Shown in pieces: positions 12,441 through 24,412 of a stretch of DNA of 64,000 nt (the stretch's first letter is position 1; each line of letters opens with the position of its first letter). The notes beneath the pieces were generated by a model that did not search any database, was not told where the DNA came from, and was given only the letters and a program-made list of their open reading frames with translations. Location: the NCBI GenBank assembly GCA_963575745.1, contig CAUYUJ010000895.1, positions 1-64,000 of the forward strand, written 5' to 3'. Position numbers and translations under genes: made by a program. The stretch comes from Prorocentrum cordatum. Lineage: Eukaryota > Sar > Dinophyceae > Prorocentrales > Prorocentraceae.

Positions 12441-13892
12441 GCACCATGGCCCACGCATCCTCAGAGTCGCATGCAGTCAGACTTTCGCATACTCAGTCGC
12501 CCAGCCTCGCTCACACTCTCACCTCAGAATCTGATACGCGAGGAACTCGCCCCCCCCCCCCCCAGCAAGGTGCAATCTGGTAGTTACGTTTTTGAAACAC
12601 GTGGCCCCCGAGCTCTGGACATCTTGCCCGGGGACTGGCTTTCCATCCCAGGCTGATTTTGTTACGGGCCCCCGGGCCCGAAGAAGGCCTAATGCTTCTG
12701 ACTTGGTCCTTTCAAGATGCTGGAGGCTTGGGCCTGTCCAGCAAAAATCCTCCCCCCGACCTGTTCCAGGGTGCGTTCTTATCAGAAGTCGAAGCGGATC
12801 CAGACAAGTGGCACGAGGGCGCACCCACAAGCTCAACAGGTATTCCAAACGCGCAAAACCTTGATGCTTGATCCTTGATTTTTGGACGAGGCCCTGCTCA
12901 AGACGGGTCCTGGCCTTTTGAGTGGCAATTCTGCTAAATGTTTCGAGTCGCGTCCAGCCGTGGCCACGAGAGCGTCCATAAACGCCCGACCTCTCCCTCG
13001 AACTTGCAACGTCGACGTCGACGACGCTGGCCTCCGCTCGAAGCCGCCTTGAACAACGATCTTCCCACCTGCTCTCCCACGCTCCCCTCCCAAGGCCTCC
13101 CGAGGTCCCGCAGCCGTGGGGGCCTCCAGAGGCCGCAACAAACCTCGGTCCTCGACGATCCGATCGGCGCCCTGTTTGGCTTGAGCCCTGTAGGCGTTGG
13201 TGTCCTCTGGCTGGCCCGCGCTCCCGCACTCGGTCGTGCCTGGTCGGCGCCCTGCCTGGCCGCTGCCCTGGAGGCGCGGGGTGCCCCGGGGCGGGCCCGC
13301 GCTGTCGCATGCGGCCGCGCCCTGTCGCAGTCGGACCCCTCCCGGGGCCCCCTCCCGCCCCCAGCTGCTCCAGCCGTGCGAACTCCTCGGGCTGCGTCCG
13401 GACGCTGTGGCGAAGGCGGAGAGGCTCGGCTGCCCCGACACGCCACACGCCACACGCATGGCGTCTTGCTGCGGAGCTCACCACGCGAACTGAAGAAAAC
13501 GTGGGTCCGACGCGGTGCGTGCGCCAAAACGTGGAGCCAACACGCAACGTATTGGCACGCAACAAAACGTGGGGCCAACGCTCGGACGTCCATTCCCTGT
13601 GTTTTTTTTCGGTTTTGGTGCGTGGTTTTTTCGGCAAATGATCAAGGATGATCCTCAAAAATCCTCGCCGAGAAAAAAAATACACACGTCCGAGCGATGC
13701 CAGGCGTATTGACGCGGACGCCTCGAACACGGGACGTGCTGCGCTTCAAAACGGGCGCACCGAGGTACAACCAAGGGCGGAGAGGCCGGTCACGAGCCTC
13801 CGAGGCGCAGCTGCTCGAACACCGGCCCTCGGCCCTCGGCCCTCGCCGCCCGACGCCCTGCCGCGCCCCTCCTGCGCGCCAGCCGCGGCGTC

Positions 13893-14175
13893 GATGCTCG
13901 ATCCTCGATCCTCGATCCTCGACCCTCGATCCTCGACCCTCGACCCTCGATCCTCGACCCTCGATCCTCGACCCTCGACCCTCGATCCTTAACCCTCGAT
14001 CCTCGACCCTCGATCCTCGACCCTCGACCCTCGATCCTTAACCCTGGATCCTCGATCCTCGACCCTGGACCCTCGATCCTTAACCCTCGATCCTCGATCC
14101 TCGATCCTTGACCCTCGATTCTCGATGCTCGATTCTCGACCCTCGAACCCTCGACCCTGGACCCTCGATGCCCAA
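13893..14175. repeat. CCTCGA(T/C) minisatellite
   Basis: About 40 units of roughly 7 bp alternating CTCGATC and CTCGACC, with occasional CTTAACC variants. Confidence 0.9.
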
Positions 14176-14362
14176 CGCCCTGCCGCACCCCTCCTGCGCG
14201 CCAGCCGCAGCGCCGGCGCGCGCCGCAGGGGCGGCCGCCGCGTGCGGGGCCGCGGGCGCCCGCGGCCAGCCGGGGGGCTCCTGCTGCGGCGCGCCCGCGC
14301 GCAGGGAGGGTCGCTGCCCGCCGGCCGTGTCGCGCGCAGGGAAGGTCGACGCGGACGTGTTC

Positions 14363-14407
14363 GTCGTCGTCGTCGTCGCCGTCGCCGTCGGTCGTCGTCG
14401 TCGTCGC

Positions 14408-14481
<74 letters not shown>

Positions 14482-14571
14482 CGCCCGCCGTCGCAGTCGT
14501 CGTCGCCGCGTCCGCGGTCGCTGTCGTTGTCTCCGCTGCCGTCGTCGTTGTCGTCGTCGTCGCCGTCGTGT

Positions 14572-14628
<57 letters not shown>

Positions 14629-14632
14629 GCGC
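14363..14632. repeat. CGT microsatellite
   Basis: CGT/CGC triplets interrupted near 14490-14560. Confidence 0.95.
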
Positions 14633-14909
14633 GGACCAGCCACTGTCGTTCAAATGCTGCTGCGCTGAAGGTATGCGTCACCGTAGGGCTGAATCTGCTG
14701 CCTGGCGCCGACCTTGTCAAAGCGGGCCTGGCAGCTTATAGATCCAATGTGATTCGCCATGGAACTAAGCATCAACCGTTTCCTCTCAATCGGTGGTACA
14801 ATTGGAATGTGGGTGTGATGCGTTGCAGCATAACGCTGGACGCAAAGGTCAAGTATGCGCATCGGGCTCGAGGCAATTTCTACATCGCGAAGGGTTCCAG
14901 GTCGTGGCG

Positions 14910-15863
14910 CTAAAATCTGAAATCAAGATCAAGATCTTTGCAACGATTGTTCGCCTCCTGTCTGATGTATGTTCTTTTGTTGCCTTGGTTCCCGTGCATC
15001 GACACCAAAGTATCTCTAGCTCTGGCACTGGGGGGTTCAGACATGATTACATCAAGCTGTTTCGCCTTCATGACCGAGTATGGCCGTATTCGGAAACAGA
15101 ACTCTTGAACGTCGCTAGGCACAGCAACATGTAAACAACTTACACCATCACTCCGCATTTTCACATTCGACCCTTTGCCATCAAGAATTGTATCCTTGAC
15201 TGCTTGTAGAAAGGCATGGTTCTTTTGAACAATGGAAACCACATACCTGAACTTTCTGCCAGACGGCACACACCCGAAATACGCATCAGCATCACAAAAA
15301 CCAGCAATGTACGCGCACTGCTGCTCATACAATCGTTTACCAAACGCTAGATGTATGCTGAACTCATGAGATGTGTTCATCTGCGCTTTTGCCCGAACGT
15401 GTTCCAATTTCGATTTCAGATTGTGTCTTTCCTGCTTGATATCGTCTGCGATACGTTTGCCGGAAAGTCCCTGGAACAAGTGTCGATGTGTAATCAGCAA
15501 GCGTGCCTGCTCCTTCTTCAGCACAAGCGCGCCGTCTAAATCATCAAGGGCAGAAAATACTGCTGGTCCTGTTAGATCCCACCGGCACACTGGTCGATTC
15601 CTTGGGTTGATACGTGCGTGCGAAAACGAAATTGACTTGCTGCCGCCGTACAAGGAATGAAATTCGCCTGTAGCTAGAAGCCCTTCTGCTGTTAAGGATA
15701 ACCCAATCGACAATCCCGGCCTTACTACACTTCGGCTTTCCGAAACAAATATAGAACCATCCCCGTCAACGAAACCACCTCGCCAATATGCGTTTGACGC
15801 CCAACATCTTGCCGTGTGCTGGGCCTGCTGCTTTGGCACTCGGATCAACATCATGCCAATCAT
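14910..15863 (-). CDS. LAGLIDADG homing endonuclease-like protein (two-motif, intact)
   Basis: Single ORF of 317 aa. Two LAGLIDADG-type motifs are plain: WRGGFVDGDGSI (residues 27-38) and YIAGFCDADAYF (185-196), with the metal-binding acids expected at D35 and D193. Two motifs in one chain is the layout of monomeric homing endonucleases that cut long DNA sites. A stop lies shortly upstream of the chosen ATG, so this start is the longest possible. Base composition is clearly less GC-rich than the flanking CCTCGA and CGT repeats, which suggests a mobile or transferred gene. No host gene, intein splicing block or group I intron is visible around it, so it looks free-standing. Confidence 0.85.
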   Translation of the reverse strand: MIGMMLIRVPKQQAQHTARCWASNAYWRGGFVDGDGSIFVSESRSVVRPGLSIGLSLTAEGLLATGEFHSLYGGSKSISFSHARINPRNRPVCRWDLTGPAVFSALDDLDGALVLKKEQARLLITHRHLFQGLSGKRIADDIKQERHNLKSKLEHVRAKAQMNTSHEFSIHLAFGKRLYEQQCAYIAGFCDADAYFGCVPSGRKFRYVVSIVQKNHAFLQAVKDTILDGKGSNVKMRSDGVSCLHVAVPSDVQEFCFRIRPYSVMKAKQLDVIMSEPPSARARDTLVSMHGNQGNKRTYIRQEANNRCKDLDLDFRF

Positions 15864-16239
15864 CCAGTATCAAAAGCGATGTGTACCCAGCACGGGGGCG
15901 TGACTCATCATGGTAGGGTCATGCACGCTTACCTGCAGGAGCCGCTGAGCGTACATATCCTCCAGCCCCCCTTGCGGGGGCCATCAGGTTGTGGATCTTG
16001 ATGCTCAACAACTGCGCAAATTCGGCTTCACCAACGCAATGCAATACATCGCAACGTTGCGATACCCTTCGGACCTCAGCAACCGGGCAACAGAGATTTG
16101 CCAATCACACGTTCGCGGAGCACCGAGCTGATCGGTTTCACAAGAGGCGGGGTTCTAAGTTTGTGCTCGCGCTCGCGACCCCCCGCGGCCCGAGAACAAC
16201 GACTCCTCAACTCATGGACATCTTTGGGCACGTCACATC
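15864..16239. other. Upstream of the LAGLIDADG ORF; nothing recognised
   Basis: Non-repetitive, less GC-rich DNA like the ORF itself; may be part of the same inserted segment. Confidence 0.35.
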
Positions 16240-16740
16240 ACAAGAGACTCGCGCTTCTGATGCCACGATCCCTTGTAAAAAACAGTCGGTCTACGCATTC
16301 TAGGCCACGGTTCTTCGCATCCAATAACGGATCCGCGTCTTCGAAACCACGGTCCATTACACCAGGATCAAATGCACCTGCGCCCTCGAACCACGATCCT
16401 TTGCACTAGAAATCCGTGCCTTCGAAACCTCGACTCCGTGCATCAAACTACTGAACCGCGCCTTCGAGACCATGGCCCCTAACACATACAACATATCCGC
16501 GCCTCCCAGACCAGGGCCTTTTGCCACAGGACGCGTGGTCCTCGCCTTCGGGGCCAATGTCCACAATACGTTATCGGCGCCTTCGAGGCCATGCTCCATG
16601 GGAAGAGTGATAGAACATACCCGCGCCTTAGAGGTCACCATGCCTGGTGGCAGCCGAAAGGATCCGCGCCTTCGAGGCCACGATCCCTTTTACAGGACTA
16701 TCGGTCGACGTCTCAGAGGCCATGCTCCCGAGGAAGAAAC
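16240..16740. repeat. Diverged ~50-60 bp tandem repeat
   Basis: Nine or so copies of CGCGCCTTCGAGGCCACGAT followed by variable C/T-rich sequence. Confidence 0.75.
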
Positions 16741-17499
16741 GATGGCTCCGCGCTCCGAACCCTCCAGCCACCCAACAAGCCTGTTAGCCAGCCAGCAAGC
16801 CTTCCGACCAGCCGTGCAGCCAACCAACAACTAGTTAGCCAGCCAACCTGCCAACAACCAGCAGAGTTGCCAGCCTGCCAACCAATCAGCCACTCAACCC
16901 AGCCATGCAGGCAACAAGAGAGGGGGCCCGCGGCGAAGGGCTCGGCCCTTCATCAAACAATTGCTGGCTGCAGCATGGGCCCAGTAACTCCAGCCAGAAC
17001 TGCTTGGCCCACACTGGCTTGAGCCCGCAAGGCTACGTGCCGCACTGCGTGACGACTTCCGAGCGCCCACTCTTCCCCGCGGCCCTCCCGCTCTGGCGGA
17101 CGCCGCTCTCACCGGCCCACGTGGCCGCCCGCAGTGGTGGCGCGCGCTGATGCCCCTCTCGCCCGGCCGCGCCGCAACATGCGTGCAACAGCGCGTGCCA
17201 CCAGCGACGGGCAGCTCCGCGGTCGAGTGCGTTCCAGCCGAGACGGGCGCCTCCACGCATTTGCCGAATATTGCAATGGGCGACGCTCTGCCCCTCACAA
17301 TCCCCGCGCCTCTTCTTCTTCCTCCTCCTCCTCCTCCTCCTCCTCGTTCACTGCGTCGTCGTTGGTCTCCTCTTCCGCTTTTGTAGGTCTGCGTGGTGTA
17401 AGTGCCGCGCCACGCAAGGCTTAGGTGTGTGCCAACTGCAGCAGCTGTCCTCATTCTCGCCTGGCTCTCTTCTCGTAAACAGGCTCTTAGCCCGCAGCA

Positions 17500-18130
17500 A
17501 TGTGCCCCAAGCCCAAGAGGCTCCAAGAAGCCGCAAAGAGAATCCCGAAGAGGCCTCCAGGGAGCCCCGAAGAGGAGAAAACCAGTGACACACATATGGG
17601 AGCCATGCTATTTTCTTTGTGTTTTCAAAAGCTTCCGGCGTCAGATTGTTCTGGTCAAGCTTCTCAGAGCGCCAAGATGCCCGCAAGACTGCCAACAATT
17701 GCCCACGAGGCCCTGAGACGGCCCCCAAACTGCCCGAGAGCCTTCCAAGACGGCCCAAGAAGGCTCCAAGACCGAGGGACCGAGGTCGAGTTTAAGACTC
17801 ACGCGAGTTCAGGTCGTGCGCTGAGCTGGCGTGGGTCTTAATTTGTCCCTGAGGATGTCCAAGGACCCCAACGAGCCCCCACAGACTACAAGATCTCCCC
17901 AATGTGTCCCAGCAAGTCTCAAAGAGACGCTCCAAGAGACCTTCCGCGAGGCCCGAAGAGGCGCCCGTTGTTTTTGAAACACCCGCAAGAAATACATGTT
18001 TCTCTGTCCCGAGGCCTCGGTTTCAGGTCAGAAGCCCTCAGACTTCCCAGAATTTGCCCTAGAGAGCCCCCAGCAGGCCCCAGGGCTGCCTGAAAAAAAC
18101 CCTCCAAGACGGCCCACGAAGACTCCAAGA
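17500..18130. repeat. CCAAGAGGC-type degenerate decamer repeat
   Basis: Irregular CCCAAGACGGC/CCAAGAGGCT words. The same texture recurs at 27.44-27.61, 50.73-51.48 and 58.14-58.70 kb; open frames through it are artefacts. Confidence 0.65.
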
Positions 18131-18533
18131 CGGACCCTCCTCACCTCCTCCGTCTTCTCTAGGCGGCGCACCTAAGTTCCCGGGCCTTCAGAGAAGTTTT
18201 ACTAGCCTTCCCCGAAGACACCCAAAACCTCTCCGAAGCCCGGCGGCTTTCTGAGAAGCCCCGCCGCCTTCTGTGAGGGCCTTCTCCTTCTCGCTTCGCC
18301 CCCTCGCTCGCCGCCAGTCCTCTGCCCTGACACTGTCGGCCCTGGCTTCTGACACCGCGCGAAGCGTTGAACCTCGAAAGGGCTCCGCCCTCGGGGACCC
18401 CCAGCGCCTCTCGACTTCGTGGTCGGGCTCTCGTGCTTGGCGTGCCGCCCCGGCGGCCCCGCCGACACGCCGTGCATGCCCTGCAGATCCTGGATGGTGT
18501 GCCGCCCCGCTCTGCGGGGCGGGAGGCTGGGAT

Positions 18534-18685
18534 AGGGGGCCAGATGCGAACCCTACCCCTACGCCCCACGATCTCTGAGAGGGAGGGTGGGGTTCACTGT
18601 GCTCGGGAGCTCCCGAACGAGGTGAACCCCACCCGCCCCCTCAGAAATCGTGGGGGGCAGGGGTAGGGTTCACATCTGGCCCCCT
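18534..18685. mobile_element. Family-E long hairpin element copy 1
   Basis: Two ~75-bp arms: AGGGGGCCAGATGCGAACCC against GGGTTCACATCTGGCCCCCT, meeting at GGGAGCTCCC. Confidence 0.82.
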
Positions 18686-19099
18686 ATGGGAACCGCTCGG
18701 GTCGGTGGCGCGCTCGGGGACCGTGCCGTGGATGCAGCGTCGCGCCTGCAGCGTGGTGGGCCCCAAGCCGGCAGGACGGCACGCGGAGCCAGCACTCCTG
18801 GCGCCGCAGCCTTCGGCAGGGGTGCCGCGCCCTAGGCCCGTTCGTTCTCGTGGGCGCTGGGGCCCACGGTGGGCCCCCAGAGGGGTGTTCCGCCTCGAGC
18901 ACCCGCGCCAGTGTCGACGCCGCGTCGAGGCGCCATGAGCCCGCTGCATCCTGCACTCCTGGACCCCAAGGCTCGTACGCGCGGAGGAGCAAGCGGTGCC
19001 CCCGAGAGGGTCCGAGAGCCCGGAACGCCAGGACCACCCGCCCACCGTGTTCTGTCAGGCCTGGCCCGCGGTAGCCTCGCCTGGCCGTGTTCCTTCAGA

Positions 19100-19170
19100 G
19101 GCACTGCCGCCGTCGCCATCGTCATCGCCGCCGCCGCCGACGTCGCCGCCGCCGCGGTCGCCGCCGCCGC

Positions 19171-19217
<47 letters not shown>

Positions 19218-19223
19218 GCCGCG

Positions 19224-19299
<76 letters not shown>

Positions 19300-19320
19300 C
19301 TTGTCGTCGTCGTCGTCGTT

Positions 19321-19355
<35 letters not shown>

Positions 19356-19378
19356 TGTCGCCGTCGCCGTCGCCGTCG

Positions 19379-19427
<49 letters not shown>

Positions 19428-19817
19428 TCGCCCTCCGTGGCCCTCCGACTTCGTCGCAGGCCTCTCTGGACACCTCGCAGCAGGGCTGCAGGCCTCTCCG
19501 ACGGCCCCCCCGCGAGGGCCTCCGAGAAGCCTCCGGAGGCCTCCTAGAGGGCCTGTTACCTGGAGGCCCATCCGAAGGCTCCTCGGAGGCCTCTCGGAGA
19601 AGGCCCGACGGCCTCGACGGAGGCCCCAAGGCTTGCGCATGCCCACGGAGGCCTCTGTGGGGCCTCTCCGACGGGCCCCCGCGGCGGCGCCTGGGCCGGC
19701 ACAGCGGGGCGGGGCTCCTCCGGAGGCCCCGCGGCGGCCCAGGCGGCGTCCCGCGGCAGCGGGCCGCCCAGCGCCTGCCTCGGCGAGGGCGGCGCGCGCT
19801 GCCGGGCGGCCTGGGCA

Positions 19818-19854
<37 letters not shown>

Positions 19855-20075
19855 AAGTCGCCGCCGACATCGTCGTCGCTGCCGGCGTCGTCTCCGCCGC
19901 CGTCGCCGTCGCCGACGCCGCCGCCGCCGCCGAAGTCGCCGCCGACATCGTCGTCGCTGCCGACGTCGTCTCCGCCGCCGTCGCCGTCCCCTCAGCCGTC
20001 GCCGCCGCCGACGTCGTCGCCGCCGACGTCGTCTCCGCCGACGTCGCCGTCGCCGCCGCCGCCGCCCTCCACGTG
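19100..20075. repeat. GCC/GTC triplet tracts with AGGCCT-rich middle
   Basis: GCC then GTC runs to 19435, an unrepeated GC-rich centre, then CCG/GTC runs from 19820. Confidence 0.9.
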
Positions 20076-20134
20076 GGCGTCGCCGTCGAGGGCGGCGGCG
20101 GGAGCGGGGGCCCGGCAGGCGGGCTCGCAGGGGA

Positions 20135-20416
20135 GGCTTTGGGAGGAGGAGGAGGAGGAGGAGGAGGAGGAGGAGGAGGAGGAGGAGGAGGAGGAGGAGG
20201 AGGACGACCTGGCCCAGGGCGAGATGCCCCCCCTGGGGGCCCCGTCCGGCCCACGCAGCTCGGACACCGCACGGTGAGCGGAGCCTCTTCCTCCGCCTCG
20301 AGACGCCTCCCGGGGCCCCGTCCAGCCCACGCAGCTTGGACACGGCACGCTGATCAGAGTCTTTTCCTCCGTCTTCTCCTCCTCCTCCTCCTCCTCCTCC
20401 TCCTCCTCCTCCTCCT
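20135..20416. repeat. GAG tract and CTC tract
   Basis: GAG at 20135-20207 and CTC at 20370-20416 in opposite sense. Confidence 0.9.
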
Positions 20417-20692
20417 CCCCAGACCCCCACGTCATGATTTTTTCATGACGTCGACCCTCAGAGGTCTCGACCCATTCCCCAGGACCGGTTTCTCGTCCTG
20501 AGTAGTTTTTTGGACGGTCCCGAGGCCCCGTAAGAGCCCCTGGACGCCCAAAGTTGCGAAAAACCTTCCGTAATGATTCTTTCATTGCCCGAGGGGGTCT
20601 GGGTCCAAACTGCTATATTTTCTGCGGCGTCGGACGTCGAGGGGCGAGCTGGCGGCCCCGAGGGCTGAGGGCAACTCTTGTGGCCTGGGCTC

Positions 20693-20840
20693 AGGTCGGG
20701 CATGTCCCCCTACAGGCGGAATTTGGACGCAAAATGAAAGAATAGTCAAAACATGCCCAAAACAAACCCACCAAAATCGTCAATACATCGTCCCCCGACT
20801 ATTTTGAAAGTGCTCTTGCAGATCCCTCCTGTAATGTCCA
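20693..20840. mobile_element. Family-A MITE copy 1 (right end decayed)
   Basis: Left end GGTCGGGCATGTCCCCCTAC followed by the AGG..ATTTGGACG..AAATGAAA core; the right end stops at CCTCCTGTAATGTCC. Confidence 0.7.
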
Positions 20841-21239
20841 AAACCGATTAAACAAATGATGACCCCCCCCGGATCCCGACTGCCATTACTTCGCATCCGA
20901 ATAACTATTTGTTCATCTGTCCCCCCTGGAAAAAATCCACGGATGCCGATCGATGCCACTTGTATACGCCTCGGTACCAGGGATAATGCCGATGGGGATA
21001 TTCCCGTCTTCCGATCAGAGAATGAACTTTTACATGGGGTTTTCGCCATTGGGTTTTGGAATTCAACATCGCTCCCGTGGTATTCAATATATCAGCGATA
21101 TGCCGCCGCCGCGCGCGCGTGCGCGTTGGCGATTGGCATTTGTGCATTCAGTGTCGTATGTCCACAGGGGGATGTTCCCGTTGCCTCCCTTTTGTTCTCT
21201 ATAGGCGCACTACAGCGCTGGGGAAAACAATGTTTTAAC

Positions 21240-22510
21240 TGTCTCCCCATAATTCCCTACCTAGGCTCTGCCTAGAAGGGTTCTTACTCGGTAAGCTTAA
21301 GGAGCCGGGCAATGGGGCCCGCCCCGGGCGGTTCCCCCAGCATCCGCCCCGCGGTTCCCCCAGTGACGTTCCCTTAGCTTCGCGTTGCCTATCCCATCTT
21401 AGCTTAGCTTATTTCATCTTACCTTAACTTAGTTTCATCTTACCTCAGTTCATCTTAGCTTAGCCTACCTCCATCTTAGCTTCGCTGAGCTTCAGCATAG
21501 CAGAGCACATCATAGCATAGCATAGCGTAGCATAGCATAGCGCAGCATCGCATATCATAGCATGGGTGTAATTCCCTACCTAGGCTCTGCTTAGAGGGTT
21601 CGCTTAGCTTAGCTTAGCTTAGTTTAACTTAGCATAGCGCAGCGCTGCATTTGCATAACATAGCATAGCATAGCATAGCCAAGCATAGCATAGCATAGCG
21701 CAGCATAGCATAGCATAGCATAGCATCGCATAGCGCAGCTTAGCATAGCATAGCTAAACTTAAAGGGCCGGGCAGTGGGGCTCGCCCCGGGCGGTTCCCC
21801 CGGCATCCGCCCCGCGGTTCCCCCAGTGACGTTCCCTTAGCTTCGCGTTGCTTATCTCATCTTAGCTTAGCTTATTTCATCTTACCTTAGCTTAGTTTCA
21901 TCTTACCTCAGGTTTATTCCCTACCTAGGCTCTGCCTAGAAGGGTTCTTACTCGGTAAGCTTAAAGAGCCGGGCAATGGGGCCCGCCCCGGGCGGTTCCC
22001 CCGGCATCCGCCCCACGGTTCCCCCAGAGACGTTCCCTTAGCTTCGCGTTGCCTATCTCATCTTAGCTTAGCCTAGCTTAGCTTAGCTTAGCTTAACCTA
22101 GCTTAGCTTAGCTCTGCTTAGCTTGGCGCAGCATTAGCATAGCATAGCACCGCATAGCATAGCATAACATAGCGCAGCATAGCATAGCATAGCATAGCCT
22201 AGCATAGCGCAGGATATCATAGCACATCATAGCATAGCTTAGCTCAGCATAGCACAGCGCAGCATAGCATAGCATATCATAGCACAACATAGCAGAGCAT
22301 AGCACAGTATAGCAGAGCGCTACATAGCATAGCATAGCATATTCTATATCAGCATAGCATGGTGTAGCATAGCATAGCGCAGCATAGCATGTAGGTGTAG
22401 ATGTAGGTGTAGATGTAGATGTGAGCCTCGCTGTTGATGTTGATGTAGATGTAGATGCAGGTGTAGATGTTGATGTAGCTGTCGGTGTAGATGTAGATGT
22501 GGCTTTCCCA
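21240..22510. repeat. Mixed array: ~150-bp unit plus TTAGC/ATAGC pentamers and GATGTA hexamers
   Basis: CCTACCTAGGCTCTGC.TAG starts copies at about 21252, 21576 (partial) and 21913. The GGGCGGTTCCCCC..GTGACGTTCCCTTAGC part occurs at about 21337, 21785 and 21990. Between them run TTAGC and ATAGC repeats; 22390-22505 is GTAGAT/GTAGGT. Confidence 0.88.
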
Positions 22511-22572
22511 GATGCTCCAACTCCTAGGTAGGGTCGCACTGGGATAATATGTTTAAAGCAGTGTTTTGACAT

Positions 22573-22724
22573 TAGAGGGGCGTGTGCAGGCGGATTCTGG
22601 ACGACAAATACATAAAATAGCCAACACATGCCCGACACAGACCCAAAACATAGCCAACACATCGCCCCAGCTATTTTTGAAGCATCTTTTGCACACCCCT
22701 CCTGGCGAGGGGCGTGGCCCGACT
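22573..22724. mobile_element. Family-A MITE copy 2 (diverged)
   Basis: Shares the GCGGATTCTGGACGA start and CCCCTCCTGGCGAGGGGCGT..CCCGACT end with the family. Confidence 0.6.
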
Positions 22725-22819
22725 CACGCCTGGGCAGCCCGACCAGCCAGTCCCTCGGCCGAGGCTTGGCGAACATCGGGGATCTTCTGACCCGGGTCAA
22801 TCCAGACCCGGGTCAGTGG

Positions 22820-22950
22820 CTTGCAGGATCCTGCAAGATCCTGCACCCAAGCCCTGGTCCATGCGAGGGATCCTGCAGGATCCTGCAGGATCCTGCGCCC
22901 AAGCCCGGGCAAATGCGACCCTGGCCCCGCAGGATCCTGCAAGATCGGGT
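22820..22950. repeat. GGATCCTGCA tandem repeat
   Basis: Repeated CAGGATCCTGCAAGATCCTG units with CCCAAGCCCGGG spacers. Confidence 0.8.
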
Positions 22951-22967
22951 GCTCTGGCTGACCCCCC

Positions 22968-23036
22968 CTCCTCCTCCTCCTCCTTCTCCTCCTCCTCCTC
23001 CTCCTCTTCTTCCTCCTCCTCCTCCTCCTCCTCCTC
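22968..23036. repeat. CTC microsatellite
   Basis: Short CTC tract. Confidence 0.9.
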
Positions 23037-23154
23037 CGTTTGCACTGACCCCCGTCTTGCAAGGCTCCCGAGAAACACGCCCCCGCGAGGCCCCGGCCGC
23101 CCGGTGCCGCCCGGGCCTCCGCCGCAGGGCCGCGGAGGAGGAGGGGGGGGCTGG

Positions 23155-23310
23155 CAGAGGAAGGGCCTGGGAGGGTGCCAAGGGGGATGGCAAAGGCAGG
23201 ATGCCAAGGGGGATGGCAGAGGGAGGGTGCCAAGGGGGATAGCAAGGGAGGGTGCCAAGGGGGATCGCAAAGGGAGGGTGCCAAGGGGGAATAGCAGAGG
23301 GGGAGGCCCG
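23155..23310. repeat. ~26-bp tandem repeat GGGAGGGTGCCAAGGGGGAT
   Basis: Five units ending GCAAA, GCAGA, GCAAG and similar. Confidence 0.85.
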
Positions 23311-23378
23311 GGCTCGGCGAGAGCTCGTGGCGGCGTTGGGGGGAGGCTGGCCAAGGGCGGCGACGGCGGTGCTCGACT

Positions 23379-23539
23379 CAAGTCGGGCCTGTCCCTCTAC
23401 AGGGGGAAGATTCAAGAATAGTCAAAAAATAGTCTGGGGACTATGTTTTGAATCCTGTTTGACCATTTCGGGGTATTTGTTAGGTATTTTTTCTATTTTT
23501 CGTCGAAAATCCCCCCGTAGGGGGACACGCCCGACTTGA
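23379..23539. mobile_element. Family-A MITE copy 3 with 9-bp target-site duplication
   Basis: Inverted ends AAGTCGGGCCTGTCCCTCTA and its complement are complete. TGCTCGACT occurs at 23370-23378 and again at 23540-23548, a clean duplication. Confidence 0.88.
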
Positions 23540-23772
23540 TGCTCGACTGATCGACGTGTCTGCGTGGGAGGAAGCTCGAGAGAGAGAGAGCCGCGGGCAG
23601 CACAGGGACCACGAGGGCGCTATCTGCATAGCGGTGCATTCGCACGGTGTGCGGGGGGCTCCCGGCGTGCCTCGCGAACCCAGCGCGGAGACATCCCCGG
23701 GGCGAGGCCACTGGCCGAGGGAGGGTCGATGAGCCGGCCGACGGCACGAGCACACGGCCCTCGTGCCATCAT

Positions 23773-23889
23773 CGGGCCAGGCGTACAAAAATGCCCCCCA
23801 AATGTCCAAGAACAGTCAAAAAGTCGTCCCCAGACGATTTTCTGACATATTTTTAAATATTCCTCCTGTAGAGGGACAGGCCCGCCTTA
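23773..23889. mobile_element. Family-A MITE copy 4 (shortened left part)
   Basis: Right end TCCTCCTGTAGAGGGACAGG..CCCGCCTTA is typical; the left end is weak. Confidence 0.65.
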
Positions 23890-24064
23890 GATCTGGTGGA
23901 CCGGCGCTGAGCCCCCCTCCCCGCCACCCCTGGGGGGTCTCCAGCGCCGCCCGCGGCGCGCTGCAACCAGGCGCGTCGGGGACATGGAGGTGGGGAAGGC
24001 CGTGCAGCGCCCATCCAGAACTCCACGCGGACCTCTTCCCAGACATGATCGCGTCGTAAAAACA

Positions 24065-24212
24065 CCAGGACGGGAAGCTTTTGGCCATGTTCGGCCTCGG
24101 GGGGCCCTCGCTGGGCCCCCGGACCGTCAAAAAACGATGCAGGATGAAAAACCGACCCCAGGGCAAGGGTCTGGACTTCCGGGGATGCTTTCCTGGAGAA
24201 GTCAGGACGTCG
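24065..24212. repeat. Family-D dispersed repeat, copy past the S46 3' end
   Basis: GTTCGGCCTCGGGGGGCCCT, GGACCGTCAAAAAACGA, CAGGATGAAAAACCG. Other copies: 4.2-4.3 (partial), 5.42-5.6, 12.58-12.69 (partial), 20.42-20.6, 32.5-32.66, 33.07-33.25, 33.74-33.92, 55.25-55.47, 55.69-55.87 and 55.89-56.03 kb, in both orientations. Confidence 0.75.
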
Positions 24213-24215
24213 CAT

Positions 24216-24412
24216 GTCTGGGTTGAAATTTCTGCTTGTTATGCTGGTGGGGCTTACATGGGGAGACTTGTGGATGCGGCTCGACGGCGCACTGCCTGCA
24301 AGCCGCGGCTGAAATCACATCGACCACCGCCTGATCATCAGGCGAGGACGCAACGACCTCTACATGAACTCACCTCCTCAAGCGGCCGTCACTCAATCGT
24401 AAAGGGAGGCTG
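24216..24412 (-). other. 3' flank of the S46 gene
   Basis: About 200 bp of non-repetitive sequence just past the TGA, probably 3' UTR. No AATAAA-type signal is visible. Beyond it lies a family-D repeat copy (about 24065-24212). Confidence 0.4.

Noticed and set aside
20856-21275. 139-aa plus-strand ORF
   Set aside because: Lies in a less GC-rich unique stretch but has no recognisable motif, and the minus strand is also partly open; left unannotated as a gene.
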